Source: Colletotrichum lupini (lineage: Eukaryota; Ascomycota; Sordariomycetes; Glomerellales; Glomerellaceae). From it: a DNA stretch of 64,000 bases. The translations under genes were made by a program, and so were the position numbers. How positions within the stretch are numbered: position 1 is the stretch's first letter; the number at the start of each line of letters is the position of its first letter. The notes beneath the pieces were generated by a model. The model worked only from the letters and a program-made list of their open reading frames with translations, searched no databases and was not told the DNA's origin. Shown piece by piece: positions 11,301-22,981 of the stretch. The DNA is taken from assembly GCF_023278565.1 (NCBI RefSeq), contig NC_064676.1:2356001-2420000 (forward strand). Reading direction: 5' to 3'.

Positions 11301-13531
11301 AACTCTGATATGACGATGTTAAGGATCTCTGAATCTTCCATGCGGCTCGGGAGAAGTTCCACGGAGACTGTCGATCGACCGGCAGCTTGGGCCACTGGAG
11401 GTCGGGGGGTTCTTGGAGAAGGTGGGAAGAAAAGAGCCGCAAAACTGAGACCCTGGGGACGGAGAATTCCTCCAGGTGTCAGAGTCGGGGAGGGTAGATG
11501 TAGTAGTAACGGAATAACGTTGTGGAGGAAGGTCCAGTAATGAATGCCCTGACGAAACAGAACCAAGACTTGGGTAGAAGGGTAATATGAAAGTGGGATG
11601 AAAGCTTCAAGGTTGGTACGAAGCGAGGCGAGGCGAGGCGTGACCAGGCGAGTCAAACCGTTGACAAGGCTTGAGGGGCAAGAAGTCGAGAATTGAAGAA
11701 TTGGATTGGACTGGGCACCACTGGTTCCTCTTCTCAGGACTCCCAGGGACCAAGGGCAACCCGCAACGGTAGGAAGTTCCTACCCACGTTGTGGGAAGGC
11801 GGTGTTGCAGGCGCGCGATGAGCAGGTGCGGTGCGGCGTGAGAACCTTGATGGCCTCTGGCGCGAAAATGCGGCCTCTCTGGCTGGTGACGGAGGGGCTA
11901 ACCTGCCAGCGTAACACCAGAACCCCTGTCATTGCTGTCAATCACCTTGCCAAATATGCGCTTCATGATTTAATAGGACGTACCTGTCGGTATAATTGAG
12001 GAGCGATGGTTGTTGCGCCGGGCTTTTTCTTCCCTTTTTTTCTTGTTCGCGATATTGCACTGCAAAATTCACTCAGTCTCTTGAGAATGAGTCTTTGCCG
12101 TGTCTGTTCCTCACTTCCAACCGCCCCAAGGTGCCGACTGCCGCTGCCTTATTATACTCGTCAAGGTCGACTGGAGAAGAAGCCCCAAAACCTTAAAGCC
12201 GTAGGAAAAACGAGAGGACCGCCGAGATGAGGCCCTTTCTCCGGTCCTCATGCCCTCGCCCATGTGTCTCTCGAGAGAACTGGCGGGCCCGACTCCAAAG
12301 AGACTTCGTCACTTGGCTCTGAGAGGCTGACCACAGGGGTGTGGGTGCCACCGGGGGGGTTTCTGTAATCACTGGCCCGTGGTTGGTACCTGCCCCACCA
12401 TGTGCCCTTTCTCAGCACATGAGCAGCTCCCCATTGGTTCGGACTGTCTTGCCAGGGTCTGCGTATGTAAGCAGTGTGCAATATCAGATTGCGTGCGTGC
12501 CTGTTTATTTGCACTGGAAGACAATATCTCTGAGAATAATACGCAGTAATACCTAAGGTACACAGTAGGTGACGCTAATGGTCAGTGCGCTAGGGACCGT
12601 CCTTTATCAACCGCGAGGGGGGCGTTCAAGAGGCAGCAGACCAACTGACGGGTAAGCAAGAGACAAGGCAACATCCGTCAATAGTTCATCCGACTCTAGA
12701 ACAATGGCAAGCCACTGGGCTGTCAGACACACGGAACAATGACGCGCAATAAAGTTCCGAGGACGACGCCATTGCATGTTTTCACTTCAGAAAATCTCCA
12801 CGATGCCGCCTCAACACCAAAATTGACTTCTCGAAATGCCCCAAGTGGCGTCCGGGTATGGTAGCCAGCCTTTAGGAGCGGTAGATGTCAGCCACACGTG
12901 AGGGGAACGCCATTATAGAGCTGCATGTCTTCGTATGCACATCTTCGTATTACCTTGCGAATAGACTTCCGTCTAGAGTCGCCTTGCCATTGATTGCCAT
13001 ACCATGTTTGCGTCGACGAGCTTGCTTTAGATCCCGCGTCGGGAGCTATTGCGAGATCGGCAATTCACGCATCTGAAAGTAGATATCATCTGCTTCGTAG
13101 TCAAAGAGGAAAACTCTAAATCATACGCCCGATGCCGCAGGTTCTGCATAGCACGTGAACACAAATTTCTCATCTCATAATGGCTTTTATTTCCATGCAG
13201 CCACCGATTTCAGGCTCCGCTAAACTAAACTCCTTCAAAGTCCATCCCATTGTACTCCGGATATATGTTGAATATCACAGTCATCTGACAAAAGCGGCCC
13301 AACGTTTTTTGTAATCTGTGCTTAGCAAATGGTGTCTGCCACCTCACATGGCCAGCCGACATGCCGCCTAACGTGCCGCTCGCATGCTGCTCGCATCTAG
13401 TTACGAAGGCTGTTGGGTTGCCAGCTATCATCATCATTTGAAACTTTTATTCCCCCTTTCAGGACCAAAATCCGTCCATTCTCATGCCCAAGATGAATCC
13501 CGCAACACCGATTTGGTATAATAACAGACGC
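11301..13531. other. Intergenic region upstream of the ZafA-type gene, to the ADE16/17 3' end
   Basis: No credible gene in 2.2 kb. The first kilobase is probably the ZafA-type promoter and 5' UTR; it includes a GAGGC short tandem repeat near 11625-11640 and the candidate zinc-response element. The rest includes the 3' region of the ADE16/17-type gene. Confidence 0.5.
11603..11613 (-). promoter_or_regulatory. Candidate zinc-response element upstream of the ZafA-type gene
   Basis: On the minus strand the 11 bases read ACCTTGAAGCT, matching the yeast Zap1 element ACCTTNAAGGT at all but one position. It lies about 300 bp upstream of the start codon. On the plus strand it contains CAAGGT, which I recall as the core of the Aspergillus ZafA site; further CAAGGT copies lie near 12126 and 12162. 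Zap1 activates its own gene in yeast, so autoregulation is plausible. One near match can occur by chance. Confidence 0.4.
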
Positions 13532-15435
13532 TTAATGATGGAAGAGGCGGACATTCTGCTCAACAAACGTAATGCCAAGCTTCTCCGCAGTCTCGAAGAC
13601 AGCGCCGTCATTCTGGCTGCCTCCGGGAGCTGCAATGTACTTGACTCCGGATCGAGATGCGCGGAAGACGTTGTCGACGAAGGGGAACTGTTTCTTGTCA
13701 GAAGGTTTTCACTCGAAGCAGGCACGAACTTTACTCACGAAAGCATCACTTGACACAGCGACATTGGTCAGCTTGCCAAGCCACTCTTCTCTCTCCGCAT
13801 CAGTAAATGCGGGCGGAACCTCCTCGAAGACAGCCTCGAACATCTCGCGCTCCGCACCGGACTTGGGGAGCTCGCCGCTGACCAACAGATCGATGGCGTT
13901 GCTCTTGTCGGGGCGCTTGGTGCCCTTCTTCCACTTGATGCCCAGAACACGGGGGTGGAAACGAAGCCACCAGTTGTCTGCCTTGTCGCCAGCGAGGCGC
14001 GTGCAGTGGATTCTGGACTGCTGACCAGCGCCAAGACCAATGACCTGTCCGTTGTAGGCGTAGCAGACAGAGTTACTCTGAGTGTACTTCAGGGCAATGG
14101 TGGCCACGGTCAAATCTCGGAGGGCGGACTCGGAGAGAGGCCCAGACTCCTTGGGAGTGATGATTCTGTTGAACGACTTGGGCGCAATCTCGATATCGTT
14201 GCGGCCCTGCTGCAGAGTGACTCCGTAGACGGTCCGGGTCTCGGTCTTGGCAGGGACGTAGTCGGGGTCGATCTGGAGGACGAGGTACTTGCCGCCCTTC
14301 TTCTTCTTCAGGAGCGCAAGGGCAGCATCCTCGAAGCCAGGGGCAATGACACCGTCAGAAACCTCCTTGGAGATGATGCTGGCAGTGGGGAGATCGACAA
14401 TGTCACTCAAGGCAATCACATCACCGAAGCTGCTCATGCGGTCGGCACCGCGAGCACGGGCGTAGGCCTGGGCAAGAGGAGAGGAGTCGATGCCCTCAAT
14501 ATCGTTGACGAAGTAAACCTTCTTCTCGTCGTCGGTAAGGGGAGTGCCAATGGCAGCACCGGCAGGGGAGACGTGCTTGAAGCTGGCAGCGGCGGGCTTA
14601 CCCAGAGCCTGCTTAAGCTCCTTGACGAGGGGCCAGCTGTTGAGGGCGTCAAGAAGGTTGATGTAGCCGGGCGAGCCCCCGAGAACCTTATAGGGGAGCT
14701 CTCCACCACTGACGAAGGCAGCAGCAGGCTTCTGGTGGGGGTTGGCGCCGTATCTCAAAGCGGAGAACTGCTTGCCATCGGCGGCGTATTGCTTGCGGAA
14801 GAAGTCGGAAATGGCAGCATCGTAGTCGGCAGTGTGCTCGAAGGCCTTGAGAGCGTAGCGGTTACGGCTTGCCTCGGTGATCTCGCCAGCCTGGAGCTCC
14901 TTGAGGAACTCGGCGTAGTCGTTGGGGTCACTGAGAATGGTAACACGGCTGTGGTTCTTGGCGGCAGCTCTGATAAGAGTGACGCCACCAATATCGATCT
15001 CCTCGACAGCCTCGGGGACAGTGACATTGACCTTGGCAACAGTATCCTTGAAGGGGTACAGGTTGCAAATGACATAGTCGACCTTGTTGATGTTCTGGTC
15101 GGCCAAGTCCTTCTCGTCGGACTCGAGGTTTCTTGCGAGTATTCCGGCGTGGACGGCGGGGTGCAGAGTCTTGACACGGCCAGCCAACATTTCGGGGGCC
15201 TTGGTAATGGCAGAGACGTCCCTATCAGAAAAAAGCCCATGAGCTTCGGGTTGCACGCGTGAAAGTTTCGGCATGGACTTGCAACTTACTCAACGGGGAA
15301 GCCAGACTCCCGGATCATCTTGGCCGTACCGCCGGAGGCGAGAATGCGGACATTCTGCTGGTTCAGGCCCTTGGCCAGGTCCAGCAGACCAGTCTTATCA
15401 TAGACGGAAACGATGGCAATCTTCTGACCCGACAT
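13532..15435 (-). CDS. ADE17: Bifunctional AICAR transformylase / IMP cyclohydrolase
   Basis: Catalyses the last two steps of de novo IMP synthesis: formyl transfer to AICAR, then ring closure. Exons are complement(15290..15435), complement(13739..15221) and complement(13532..13687). The introns are 68 and 51 nt with GTAAGT and GTGAGT donors. The product is 594 aa, near yeast Ade16/Ade17 (591-592 aa). The N-terminal MGS-like cyclohydrolase domain (about 1-200) starts [19 protein letters not shown] and has [16 protein letters not shown] and CNLYPF. The transformylase domain follows, with [46 protein letters not shown] sequence and a tail ending [11 protein letters not shown]. Exon 3 is out of frame with exon 2 until spliced. 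The yeast paralogs ADE16 and ADE17 cannot be told apart here, so the symbol is by family. Filamentous fungi normally have one copy. Confidence 0.95.
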
Positions 15436-16787
15436 CTTTGCTTAGGTACTCTCGCAACGACAAGTTCTTGGGGAAGGAAGAATTGTTGTTTAGAGGATAG
15501 AGCAAGAAGAGGAAGAGAAGAGGGAGGAATCAGGAAGGATCAAGGGAAACAAAAATTTGCCTTGCGCGATGATGCCTGTGGGTAGGAGGAGAGGTTGCGC
15601 AAAATCGGCTTCCGATCAAGGAGGGGGAGGGGCAGGAAGCTACGAAACTTTTTCTTGTTGGCTACGTGATGGGTACGGCGTGTTCCCATACGCGTAGGGC
15701 GGCAGGCAAAGTATTCTCTAGGTAGTTTTGCCCCACGTAGCATCGGCATCGCATCCGCTGGAGGCACGAAAAGGAAGGGGAAACGCTACGTTATGCGACG
15801 GCAGCAATGACCTCAACTCCAACCACCTAGCGGCTCGAGTGGGACATTGGATGGCCCAGGACTTTCACTCGCTCAGATATCGTATTATTGTTTTCTACCA
15901 AGCACTCACCCATCTTCCCTTCCTCAGGTCACAGGTGAAGAAATATTATGATGGAGGAGAAGCAAACTGTTTCATTGTATGTTGCTCATCCCCCCACCTA
16001 CTGATTCAAGCTCATCAAACCTTGTGGAAAAAAAGAATTGGAGTTTCGGCCATTGGCCCGTCAACTTTTTTGGAGCATCCGCCTCTCTTTTGAGCCAATG
16101 AGCCCCGCCCCCGCCGTAGTCTCAAAATGAGCACAACGGCAAGGGAGGGAAGGTAGGTAGTGTACGACCTGAATGACTGTCACTGCGGTGCACTGGACGG
16201 CCCGGCAGGGGTCCATGACTGCTGATGGGCCTTAACCCCAACACCGCTAGCGTGCCCCTCGTACCGGGTGGCACAGAGCACTGTGGCAGGGCAATGGAAT
16301 GGGCGGGAGGCCGTTGTGAACCAGTGAACGTCCCGTCGCAAACCTGGGCGGTCTTGGCCTCATATCGATAGACGAGGTTACCTGACGCGGCCACGCTGAT
16401 TCTCCGGCTAAAAACCAACAGCCTACCTTTGACACTGCCTTACTTCCTTCCTCGTGACCTTTTTACTTCAAAATAGCTTCGCAACCCGCAAAGCCATCTA
16501 TCGTAGCGACGGATTTCCAAAACACCTACCCGAGCGTAGAAGCGCATTGCGACAAAAACTGACCGCCTCACCTCCGAACCGCACCTTCCCGGGACCCTGC
16601 TCGAACACCTTACGTACATCCGGCCCCGAACACCTCCGTCCCCCGACCTCACCCCGTTCTCCCCCGAACGACTCGCGCCGAAACGACCTCGCCACTCCGC
16701 GCGCGCGCACCACCACCTCAGCGATACTATAACCCTAGATACCATATCGCAATCGCAAACTATCCTAACTCTCCTACAGAAACCGTA
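15436..16787. other. Intergenic region between ADE16/17-type gene (-) and small lipidated protein (+)
   Basis: Divergent promoter region of 1.35 kb. The last 300 bases before the plus-strand gene (16480-16780) are C/A-rich with few G, as often seen in fungal 5' leaders. Long ORFs on the opposite strand there are a by-product of this composition. No gene seen. Confidence 0.45.
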
Positions 16788-17246
16788 ATGGGCTCTGTCT
16801 GCGGCAAGGAGAAGGGGGACAACTTCGACTCCCCGGGTCGCCCGCTTGGCACCGCTCCCCCGCCCCAGCCCAAGACCGCGCCGATTCCTGCCAGAGTCGG
16901 CGGTCCGCCACGGACACTGGGCGGTGGTAGCGGTGGCGGCGCATCGGGACAACAATCGTCTGCCGATGCCGCAGAAGCGCGGCGCAAAGCCGCGGAGGCA
17001 GCCGAGGTGAGATTCACCTGCCATCTCCCCCCCCTCTTCTCACAATACTGCGCGAATAAACCTACTAACACCTATGCCCCTCAACAGGCCCGAGCAAAAG
17101 CCGCAAATAAGTCCACCGGGAAGCTCTCCTCGCAACTGAACGCCCAGAAGAAGCAGACTCAGAGCGATTTGCTCAAGGACGCGAGCACCCAGCAGCTGAG
17201 ACAACGTGATGCCGATGCCGCTGCGGAGGCTAGGACGTACAATTAA
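16788..17246 (+). CDS. Small protein with N-myristoylation/palmitoylation signal and coiled-coil tail, function unknown
   Basis: Exons are 16788..17006 and 17088..17246, 125 aa. The 81-nt intron has a GTGAGA donor, a perfect CTACTAAC branch point and an AACAG acceptor. It is a multiple of three and free of stops, so unspliced mRNA stays in frame. The protein begins MGSVCGKEKGD: Gly2 with Ser/Cys following fits N-myristoylation plus palmitoylation at Cys5, so a membrane-anchored protein is likely. Residues about 15-55 are Pro/Gly-rich (PRTLGGGSGGG); the remainder is Ala/Lys/Gln-rich and helical (DAAEARRKAAEAAE, LSSQLNAQKKQTQSDLLKDA) and ends DADAAAEARTYN. I recall similar small MGNxxGK proteins in other filamentous ascomycetes but no function. 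The start is fixed by the lipidation motif. It converges on PRP5. Confidence 0.8.
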   Translation: MGSVCGKEKGDNFDSPGRPLGTAPPPQPKTAPIPARVGGPPRTLGGGSGGGASGQQSSADAAEARRKAAEAAEVRFTCHLPPLFSQYCANKPTNTYAPQQARAKAANKSTGKLSSQLNAQKKQTQSDLLKDASTQQLRQRDADAAAEARTYN

Positions 17247-17629
17247 AGACAAGATACGTAGTAAAGGGGGAAATAGAGAGAAGCGGGGTTAGCGACTTTT
17301 CTTGATGAATTAGATAATGGATTTGGGTGGACAATGTTCGTTGATAATACCTCTTCGTTTTGGTATTGAAGCTTGGTTTGGAGTTCATACATTGCTGGCG
17401 TCTAGGGTGATCTAAGTCATTAGTTACTACATTTCTTCATTTCGCTTTCTCAAACTGCGCTTCACTCTGGTGCTATTGATCTCCGCGCCGACTGCTCTAA
17501 TTATTATCCTAAAAAAATCAAGTGCACATCAACAACGAACATCTGCACCAGCGTTATCATTGACTCCTCTGCGCCCCTGCCCTATTGCTACCATGGCATT
17601 ATCTGATATACTACAAGAAACCGGGCAAT
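17247..17629. terminator. Convergent 3' intergenic region
   Basis: 383 bases between the stop codons of the small lipidated protein (+) and PRP5 (-). It is A/T-richer than the flanks and presumably carries both polyadenylation regions. No precise signal is assigned. Confidence 0.35.
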
Positions 17630-20600
17630 TTACACGACATTATAACGTCCAGAAGCGGGAGCACGGCTGTCGGCCGTAGCCGCCGCAACAGTTCCTTCAC
17701 TGAGAAGTCGGGTAAGCTCGGTCATAGCAGCGCCAACCACAACCTCCGTGTCACCCTCAACGAGAATGTACAGCTTCGGGTCCGCTCCGGCCGGGACTTC
17801 CTTGCCAGCAGGATAGAAGGTTCCCTTTGTCGTGATCGACACACCAGTTGCCTCCAAAATCTTGGCCACGTTCGTTCTGTTTGTGACCGCCCATCTGGCC
17901 TTCTGCGGGAAGTCGTTGATCTCGAGGGTGGCGTGGTACGCACCGGCATCGGGGCCCTTGTTGTCGATGGGCTGTCCTGACCGAAGCTGCCCGGCCTTGC
18001 CGAGTCGCTCGTTGATGTTCCTAATGGCTGCGCTGACCATGTCGAGAGGCTGTCCCGGCTTGCCTCCGGCGCCGCCGGCAGCCGGTGTATCCTTGCCCTT
18101 GGCCTCTTCAGGCTTGTTGGCGGCACGGGACACAACGGCTGATACCTTGGACTGAATGTCGATGACAGCAGACTTGCCCTTGTCCTCAGCCTTCTCCTCC
18201 TTCACGTCATCTTCTTCGCCCTCGGCCTTGTGAGTCTTGCGCTCACGAAGACGAGCAGCTTCACGCTCGGCATCGAGTCTGTCCAGACCCTTTCCACCAA
18301 AGCCAGAGTTATCCTTGGCTTTGCCTGCCTTGACCTTTTCTATCCATGCTTTACGCATCTCTTCCAGGCGCTTAGGGACAGGAACACCGCTTTGCTCCAG
18401 AGCCTTTGCGATGCCAGGGGCGCAATTCTCCTGGTCTTCAGAAATGTAAGTCACTGCGGTTCCAGTGTTACCTGCTCTTCCCGTACGTCCGGATCTGTGC
18501 ACCATGTCCTCATGGTGAGAGGGTGGGTCATAGTTCACAACCAACTTGAGCTGCTTGACGTCCAGACCTCGCGCTGCAACAGACGTTGCGACCAGGATTG
18601 GCACGATACCGTTCTTGAAATCGGAAATTGTAGAATCACGATCGACCTGGTCTTTACCACCGTGGATCGACATGCAGGGGTATCCCTTGGTCATGAGTTC
18701 CTTAAGAAGGTCGTCGGCCTTCTCCTGACGTTCGACGAAGATTAGAGTACGGGCGTCCTCATCCTTTTCGTAAAGCTCACCAAGCAGGCCTAGTAGATGG
18801 TAGAACTTTTCAGTCTCGGGAATAACCTCAACAATCTGCGTAATGTTTGCGGGCACGATACTGCGGCCTCCTACGGTAATCTCAACTGGAGACTTGAGTA
18901 CCTTCTTGGCCAAGGAATCAATGCTGCGAGGCATGGTTGCGGAGAACATGATGGTTTGCCGGTCAGGGCGGATATTGGCGAAGATTTTCATGACTTGTGG
19001 CTCGAAACCCATGTCGAACATGCGATCAGCCTCGTCGAGGACAGCGTATGTGACGCGACGCACATTCGTAACACGGCCCTGGTTGGCAGCCAACAGGTCA
19101 ATCATGCGGCCGGGCGTGCACACGACGATTTCGGCACCGCGCTTGAGCTCGGCGATTTGATCTCTAATGGGAGCTCCACCATAGGCACAGACAGCCCGCA
19201 AACCCATTGCCTTCAGAAAGGGTTTACAATCGCGATGAATCTGGACTGCCAGCTCGCGAGTCGGTGTCATAATGAGACCAATGGGACCGTCGGTGTCCCT
19301 GATGGGCGGCTGATCCATAATGTGACGGAACATAGGAAGGAGGAAGGCCATTGTTTTACCTGATCCAGTCCTGGCAACGGCGACAACATCACGCCCCGAC
19401 ATGAGAATGGGCAGAGATTGCATCTGAATCGGCGTCGGCTTTTCATAGCCAAGGCCGGCGATGACGTCCAATGTCCGCTCATTGAGACCGCACTGGGCCC
19501 ACTTCTGTACCGGCTTAGGGACGTTTTTGCCCGAGACTTTGATGCCGTCAAGCTCCGCGCGCAGTTCGGTGACCTCTTCTTCGCTGAGAGCGGCAAGCTC
19601 CGCTGGTTCGACCCAGAAATCCTTACGAATAGGTAGTAAGTCTATCTTGCTGTAGTCCACCGTGGGAATATCTTTCTTCTTGCGTTTCGCAGCCATGGCG
19701 AGAGCTGCATTGGCGTTGGGGCCATCGTCTGCTTTGAAAGCGTATTCATCGTCACTGAAGTACGCCTCAGGCTCCTGGACCTTCTTCGTGGATGTACTTG
19801 CCTTGGGACCCGGCGCGGCTTTTGTATCCGACAGATCGGCCATGAAAGCGTCCAACGGATCAACATCGTCCTCTTCGGCTTCCACGACCTCCATCTTGTC
19901 GGCGACTGGAGGCTCTTCAACTGGCTCAGCAGTTTGCGTTGGCGCAACATCCTGCATGTCGACATCTTGCTTGGACTCTTCTTGCGCCTCCTGCAGCTCT
20001 CTCTCGCGTCGTTCGTGCGCAGCACGGGCAATTGCAGCAGCTTCTTCTTCCGTTTCGGCAAAGTTGCCACCGTCCGACTCATCGTCTTCATCTTGATCAG
20101 CGTAGGGGGTGTCATCAGCCTCGAGGGGAAGTGCGGGTAGCTTTGTGAGTTTCCTCTTCGTCCCTTCCTCCTCATCGAGATCGAGCTTGCGCTTGTTTGC
20201 GAGCTTCTCACTGTCGGCAGTCGCTTTGCTGAAACCAAAAGCGCTCAGGTTTCGGTTGGCGGGAAGTGCTGAGGCTATTATGCTGTTAGTATGTGTCCCT
20301 CTCATGACTGCCCCTTGCGCATCTGCATAGGAAGGGGGTGGTAGCTTACCCTTCGTGATTGGTGCAACAGGTGCCGTGGGCTTCTCGGGCCGGCCTTCCA
20401 GCGCGCCCAGCACACTATTCGTGCCGGTGTTCTTGTGAGACGCTGCCGATTTCTTCGCAATGGCCTTGGGGTCAAACTTGCCCGCGAAAGGCACAGCTGG
20501 TGATGCGTTTCCAGAAGTATTGAGCGTTGGCGCTGGGGATGCCGCCGGGGACGCGACTACGGGAGATGCGACAGCAGGCGAGGCGACAGATGGCGAAGCG

Positions 20601-21352
20601 GGAGCCGGGGACGCCACGGACTTTTTGTCCATCTCCGCGAGGAGATTCCTAGTCTGACTTGGATTAACCTCATTCTCTTTATTGGCCTTGTTCTCTCTGC
20701 TCTTCTTCCAGGCCTCGAGCCTGGCGAGTCGTTCGGCCTTTTTGTCAGCTTCAGTCTGGGCTGGGGCGGGCTTGGGCTTAGCAGCCTGTGATATTGAGTT
20801 AGCGATCCATGATGGAAAGGGCATGGTGATTGGTCTCACCTCATTACCAGGGGTACTGGTTTTCTCTGGAGGCGCTGCGCCGCGTGGGCGGCTATCATCG
20901 CGCTTGCTACGCGGACGGGAGTCAGCAGTTCCCTCTCGCCTCGCGCGAGCTCGATCCCTGGAGTCGTCTCGCCTTGGACGATGGTCCCTGTCGCTATCAC
21001 GATGCCGCCTTCTGTCGAGAGATCGGTCTCTGTCGGCGAATCGATCGCGAGACCTCCTCCGATTGTCTCTGTGGCGGTCGTTGTCTCGTCGGTCTATGGA
21101 GCGATCTCTCCGGCGGTGAGAGTCGCGATCGCGCTCGCGATCTCGATATCGTCGCTGTTGGTACCTGTCAGAGTCGTCCCATTCTCGTTCTCTGCGGTGT
21201 CTTCTCACATCGCCAGGGCTCCTGGACCGCGAGCGACGACGGTAATCTCTGCCTCCATCATCACGGCGGTCCCTCCTGTCATCGTCTTTGCGGCGTCTCG
21301 CGTATTGGCTTCCTGCAGGCGATGGTGAGCGCGAGTCCCTGGTCCGAGCCAT
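17630..21352 (-). CDS. PRP5: Pre-mRNA-processing ATP-dependent RNA helicase PRP5 (DDX46 family)
   Basis: DEAD-box ATPase that remodels U2 snRNP and checks U2-branch-site pairing during prespliceosome formation. The whole span reads as one 1240-codon frame, but two in-frame introns are inferred: 20786..20839 (54 nt; GTGAGA, GCTAAC, CACAG) and 20275..20349 (75 nt; GTAAGC, exact TACTAAC, AATAG). The spliced product is 1197 aa. Residues 1 to about 165 are Arg/Ser/Asp-rich (RS-like). The helicase core has a Q motif ([16 protein letters not shown]), ARTGSGKT near residue 620, PTRELA, TPGR, DEAD near 730, SAT, and [10 protein letters not shown] near 911. The Prp5-specific DPLDAFM acidic motif ([13 protein letters not shown]) lies before the core. 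A C-terminal domain ([20 protein letters not shown]) matches DDX46/Prp5. The start is the first ATG of the frame. Confidence 0.95.
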   Translation of the reverse strand: MARTRDSRSPSPAGSQYARRRKDDDRRDRRDDGGRDYRRRSRSRSPGDVRRHRREREWDDSDRYQQRRYRDRERDRDSHRRRDRSIDRRDNDRHRDNRRRSRDRFADRDRSLDRRRHRDSDRDHRPRRDDSRDRARARREGTADSRPRSKRDDSRPRGAAPPEKTSTPGNEVRPITMPFPSWIANSISQAAKPKPAPAQTEADKKAERLARLEAWKKSRENKANKENEVNPSQTRNLLAEMDKKSVASPAPASPSVASPAVASPVVASPAASPAPTLNTSGNASPAVPFAGKFDPKAIAKKSAASHKNTGTNSVLGALEGRPEKPTAPVAPITKGKLPPPSYADAQGAVMRGTHTNSIIASALPANRNLSAFGFSKATADSEKLANKRKLDLDEEEGTKRKLTKLPALPLEADDTPYADQDEDDESDGGNFAETEEEAAAIARAAHERRERELQEAQEESKQDVDMQDVAPTQTAEPVEEPPVADKMEVVEAEEDDVDPLDAFMADLSDTKAAPGPKASTSTKKVQEPEAYFSDDEYAFKADDGPNANAALAMAAKRKKKDIPTVDYSKIDLLPIRKDFWVEPAELAALSEEEVTELRAELDGIKVSGKNVPKPVQKWAQCGLNERTLDVIAGLGYEKPTPIQMQSLPILMSGRDVVAVARTGSGKTMAFLLPMFRHIMDQPPIRDTDGPIGLIMTPTRELAVQIHRDCKPFLKAMGLRAVCAYGGAPIRDQIAELKRGAEIVVCTPGRMIDLLAANQGRVTNVRRVTYAVLDEADRMFDMGFEPQVMKIFANIRPDRQTIMFSATMPRSIDSLAKKVLKSPVEITVGGRSIVPANITQIVEVIPETEKFYHLLGLLGELYEKDEDARTLIFVERQEKADDLLKELMTKGYPCMSIHGGKDQVDRDSTISDFKNGIVPILVATSVAARGLDVKQLKLVVNYDPPSHHEDMVHRSGRTGRAGNTGTAVTYISEDQENCAPGIAKALEQSGVPVPKRLEEMRKAWIEKVKAGKAKDNSGFGGKGLDRLDAEREAARLRERKTHKAEGEEDDVKEEKAEDKGKSAVIDIQSKVSAVVSRAANKPEEAKGKDTPAAGGAGGKPGQPLDMVSAAIRNINERLGKAGQLRSGQPIDNKGPDAGAYHATLEINDFPQKARWAVTNRTNVAKILEATGVSITTKGTFYPAGKEVPAGADPKLYILVEGDTEVVVGAAMTELTRLLSEGTVAAATADSRAPASGRYNVV

Positions 21353-22030
21353 GTTGTAGGTCTCGAGCTACTTTTTCGACAGGGTCTTCACTCGTGTATT
21401 TGTTTCTTTGCCACTGTTTATTCTGAGAGTTCGGAACCTGATGGGCAAGTACCGCTGTACGGGGCCGCTCTTCCAATGTACTAGGTCTGTTGGCAAGCGA
21501 ATGACGGATCTGGCATGAGGGGCGGAAAAGTTGCGACGTGACGATTATCAGATTAAAGTTGATGCGCCAGGAAACGAGGCCAACTCCACCGAGCTTTATC
21601 CGCGACAATGCACGGACCATTTCCCAGCCACATCGCAGGTGTGGCTGGTTGCAGAGGGAAGGCACCTCATTCTCACTTAAAACTCTTTTGGCGATGGTTA
21701 GTGAAAGAGTTCTTGACTCACTATGTTCAATACCTATGCCGGTTCAGTCATTTAAAATTCACAATAGGGGACTCGACGGATTTGAATATTACAGGTGATA
21801 TTAGCAATTAGAAAGGCTGCCTTAGGTGATACCTCACCACCTTAAGGCTCGTGCATTCCCCAGATTTTGTCGCCTGTCGCGTGGGGCGTTGAAGCACACC
21901 GAGCTTCTCACCTGTCCCCAATTATCTTGTCCCTCCATCGAACTCATTCACTTCTCAACCTACGTCAATCTAACCTAAAAGGACATCTGTCTTAGACCTT
22001 CTTTGACATAAAGATTCCCGAGTCGATACA
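21353..22030. promoter_or_regulatory. Shared intergenic promoter region, PRP5 (-) / HCNGP-like (+)
   Basis: 678 bases separate two divergent genes that both belong to splicing biology. The sequence includes short palindromic matches such as CCTTAGG/CTTAAGG near 21820-21845. Promoter role is from position only. Confidence 0.45.
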
Positions 22031-22981
22031 ATGGGTGGTCTGGTGGCGTACGCCAGCAGTGACGAAGACGATGAGGTCGAAGATGTAAAGGTGCGCTCAC
22101 AAAGATGCTCCTCTTCTCACTCAGAAAGCCAGTCACTTACACAATGTCTAGACTGAGATTGCCGATAAACCCACATCTCCCAAGAATAACACAGGCTCAA
22201 GTAACACCTCGCCAACTATTTCAGGCCTTCTCACAACCTCGTACTAATGAGCCTCTCAGATAATGACAAGCCACCATCAACATCATCTGCTGCTGCTGCT
22301 GCTCCTCCTCCTACCGCCGCCGCCGCACCTCAACCACCAATAGAACCTCAACCATCCACAGAAGCCATAACAATAGGCCCAGTCCAACAACACTCCGTCC
22401 CACTGGGCCCCTCCCTACCCCCAATGGACAATCAACTGCCAAATCTCCCCTCAGGAGAAGATCCATCCCAACCCCCAGCCTCGCCATACACCGCCTCCCG
22501 CGCCCTCCTCCGCGATCTCACCCTGCCCCCGGTGCCCAACTTCGACATACCCCCTTCGCCGCCGGGCTCCCCACCCCCCGCCCTCAGCGCCAAATTCACC
22601 CAGTTTCTCGACCTCAAGAAGAAGGGCGTCCACTTCAACGCCAAACTCGCCCAGTCCGCCGCCCTCCGCAACCCGAGCCTGACGGACAAGCTCATGTCCT
22701 TCGTCGACCTCGACGGCCGCGCGGGCTACGCCACCACGCTACCGCCCGCGCTCGGCTGGGACCCGACGTCGGAGGATCTCTTGCCGGAGTGGGCGGGCAG
22801 GACGGCGCTGCGACAGAGCCAGGATAAAGTGCGCGGCGCGGGGGCGAGGAAGGGAGGCGGGCCCGTCGAGTTCGTGCCGGCTGCCGCAGCAGGTGCCGAG
22901 TCTGCTGCTTCGCCTGCGGCTGGGATTGAGCAAGGGGGTCTCGTCTCGCGTGGAGGAAAGAGGAAGGCGGGTGCGCTGTGA
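22031..22981 (+). CDS. HCNGP / SAP30BP-like protein
   Basis: Nuclear protein of the HCNGP family. Human SAP30BP binds SAP30 and has been reported as a cofactor of RBM17/SPF45 in splicing of short introns; the fungal role is inferred. Exons are 22031..22090, 22152..22200 and 22260..22981, giving 276 aa. Introns are 61 nt (weak donor GTGCGC) and 59 nt (GTAACA, TACTAAT branch). The N-terminus MGGLVAYASSDEDDEVEDV is the family acidic start. A Ser/Ala/Pro-rich stretch follows, then the HCNGP core (residues about 135-190): FTQFLDLKKKGVHFNAKLAQ, NPSLTDKLMSFVDL and YATTLPPALGWDP. The tail is low-complexity and ends in a basic GGKRKAGAL. The first two exons are too short to see except through the reading frame and the family start. 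It diverges from PRP5. Confidence 0.85.

Noticed and set aside
13955..15262. 435-codon plus-strand frame opposite the ADE16/17-type gene
   Set aside because: It is the antisense shadow of a strongly conserved enzyme gene; Gly/Val/Leu-rich composition reflects the complement of its codons.
16440..17024. 194-codon minus-strand frame over the start of the small lipidated protein gene
   Set aside because: It overlaps the promoter and first exon of a better-supported gene and has Arg/Gly/Cys-rich antisense composition.
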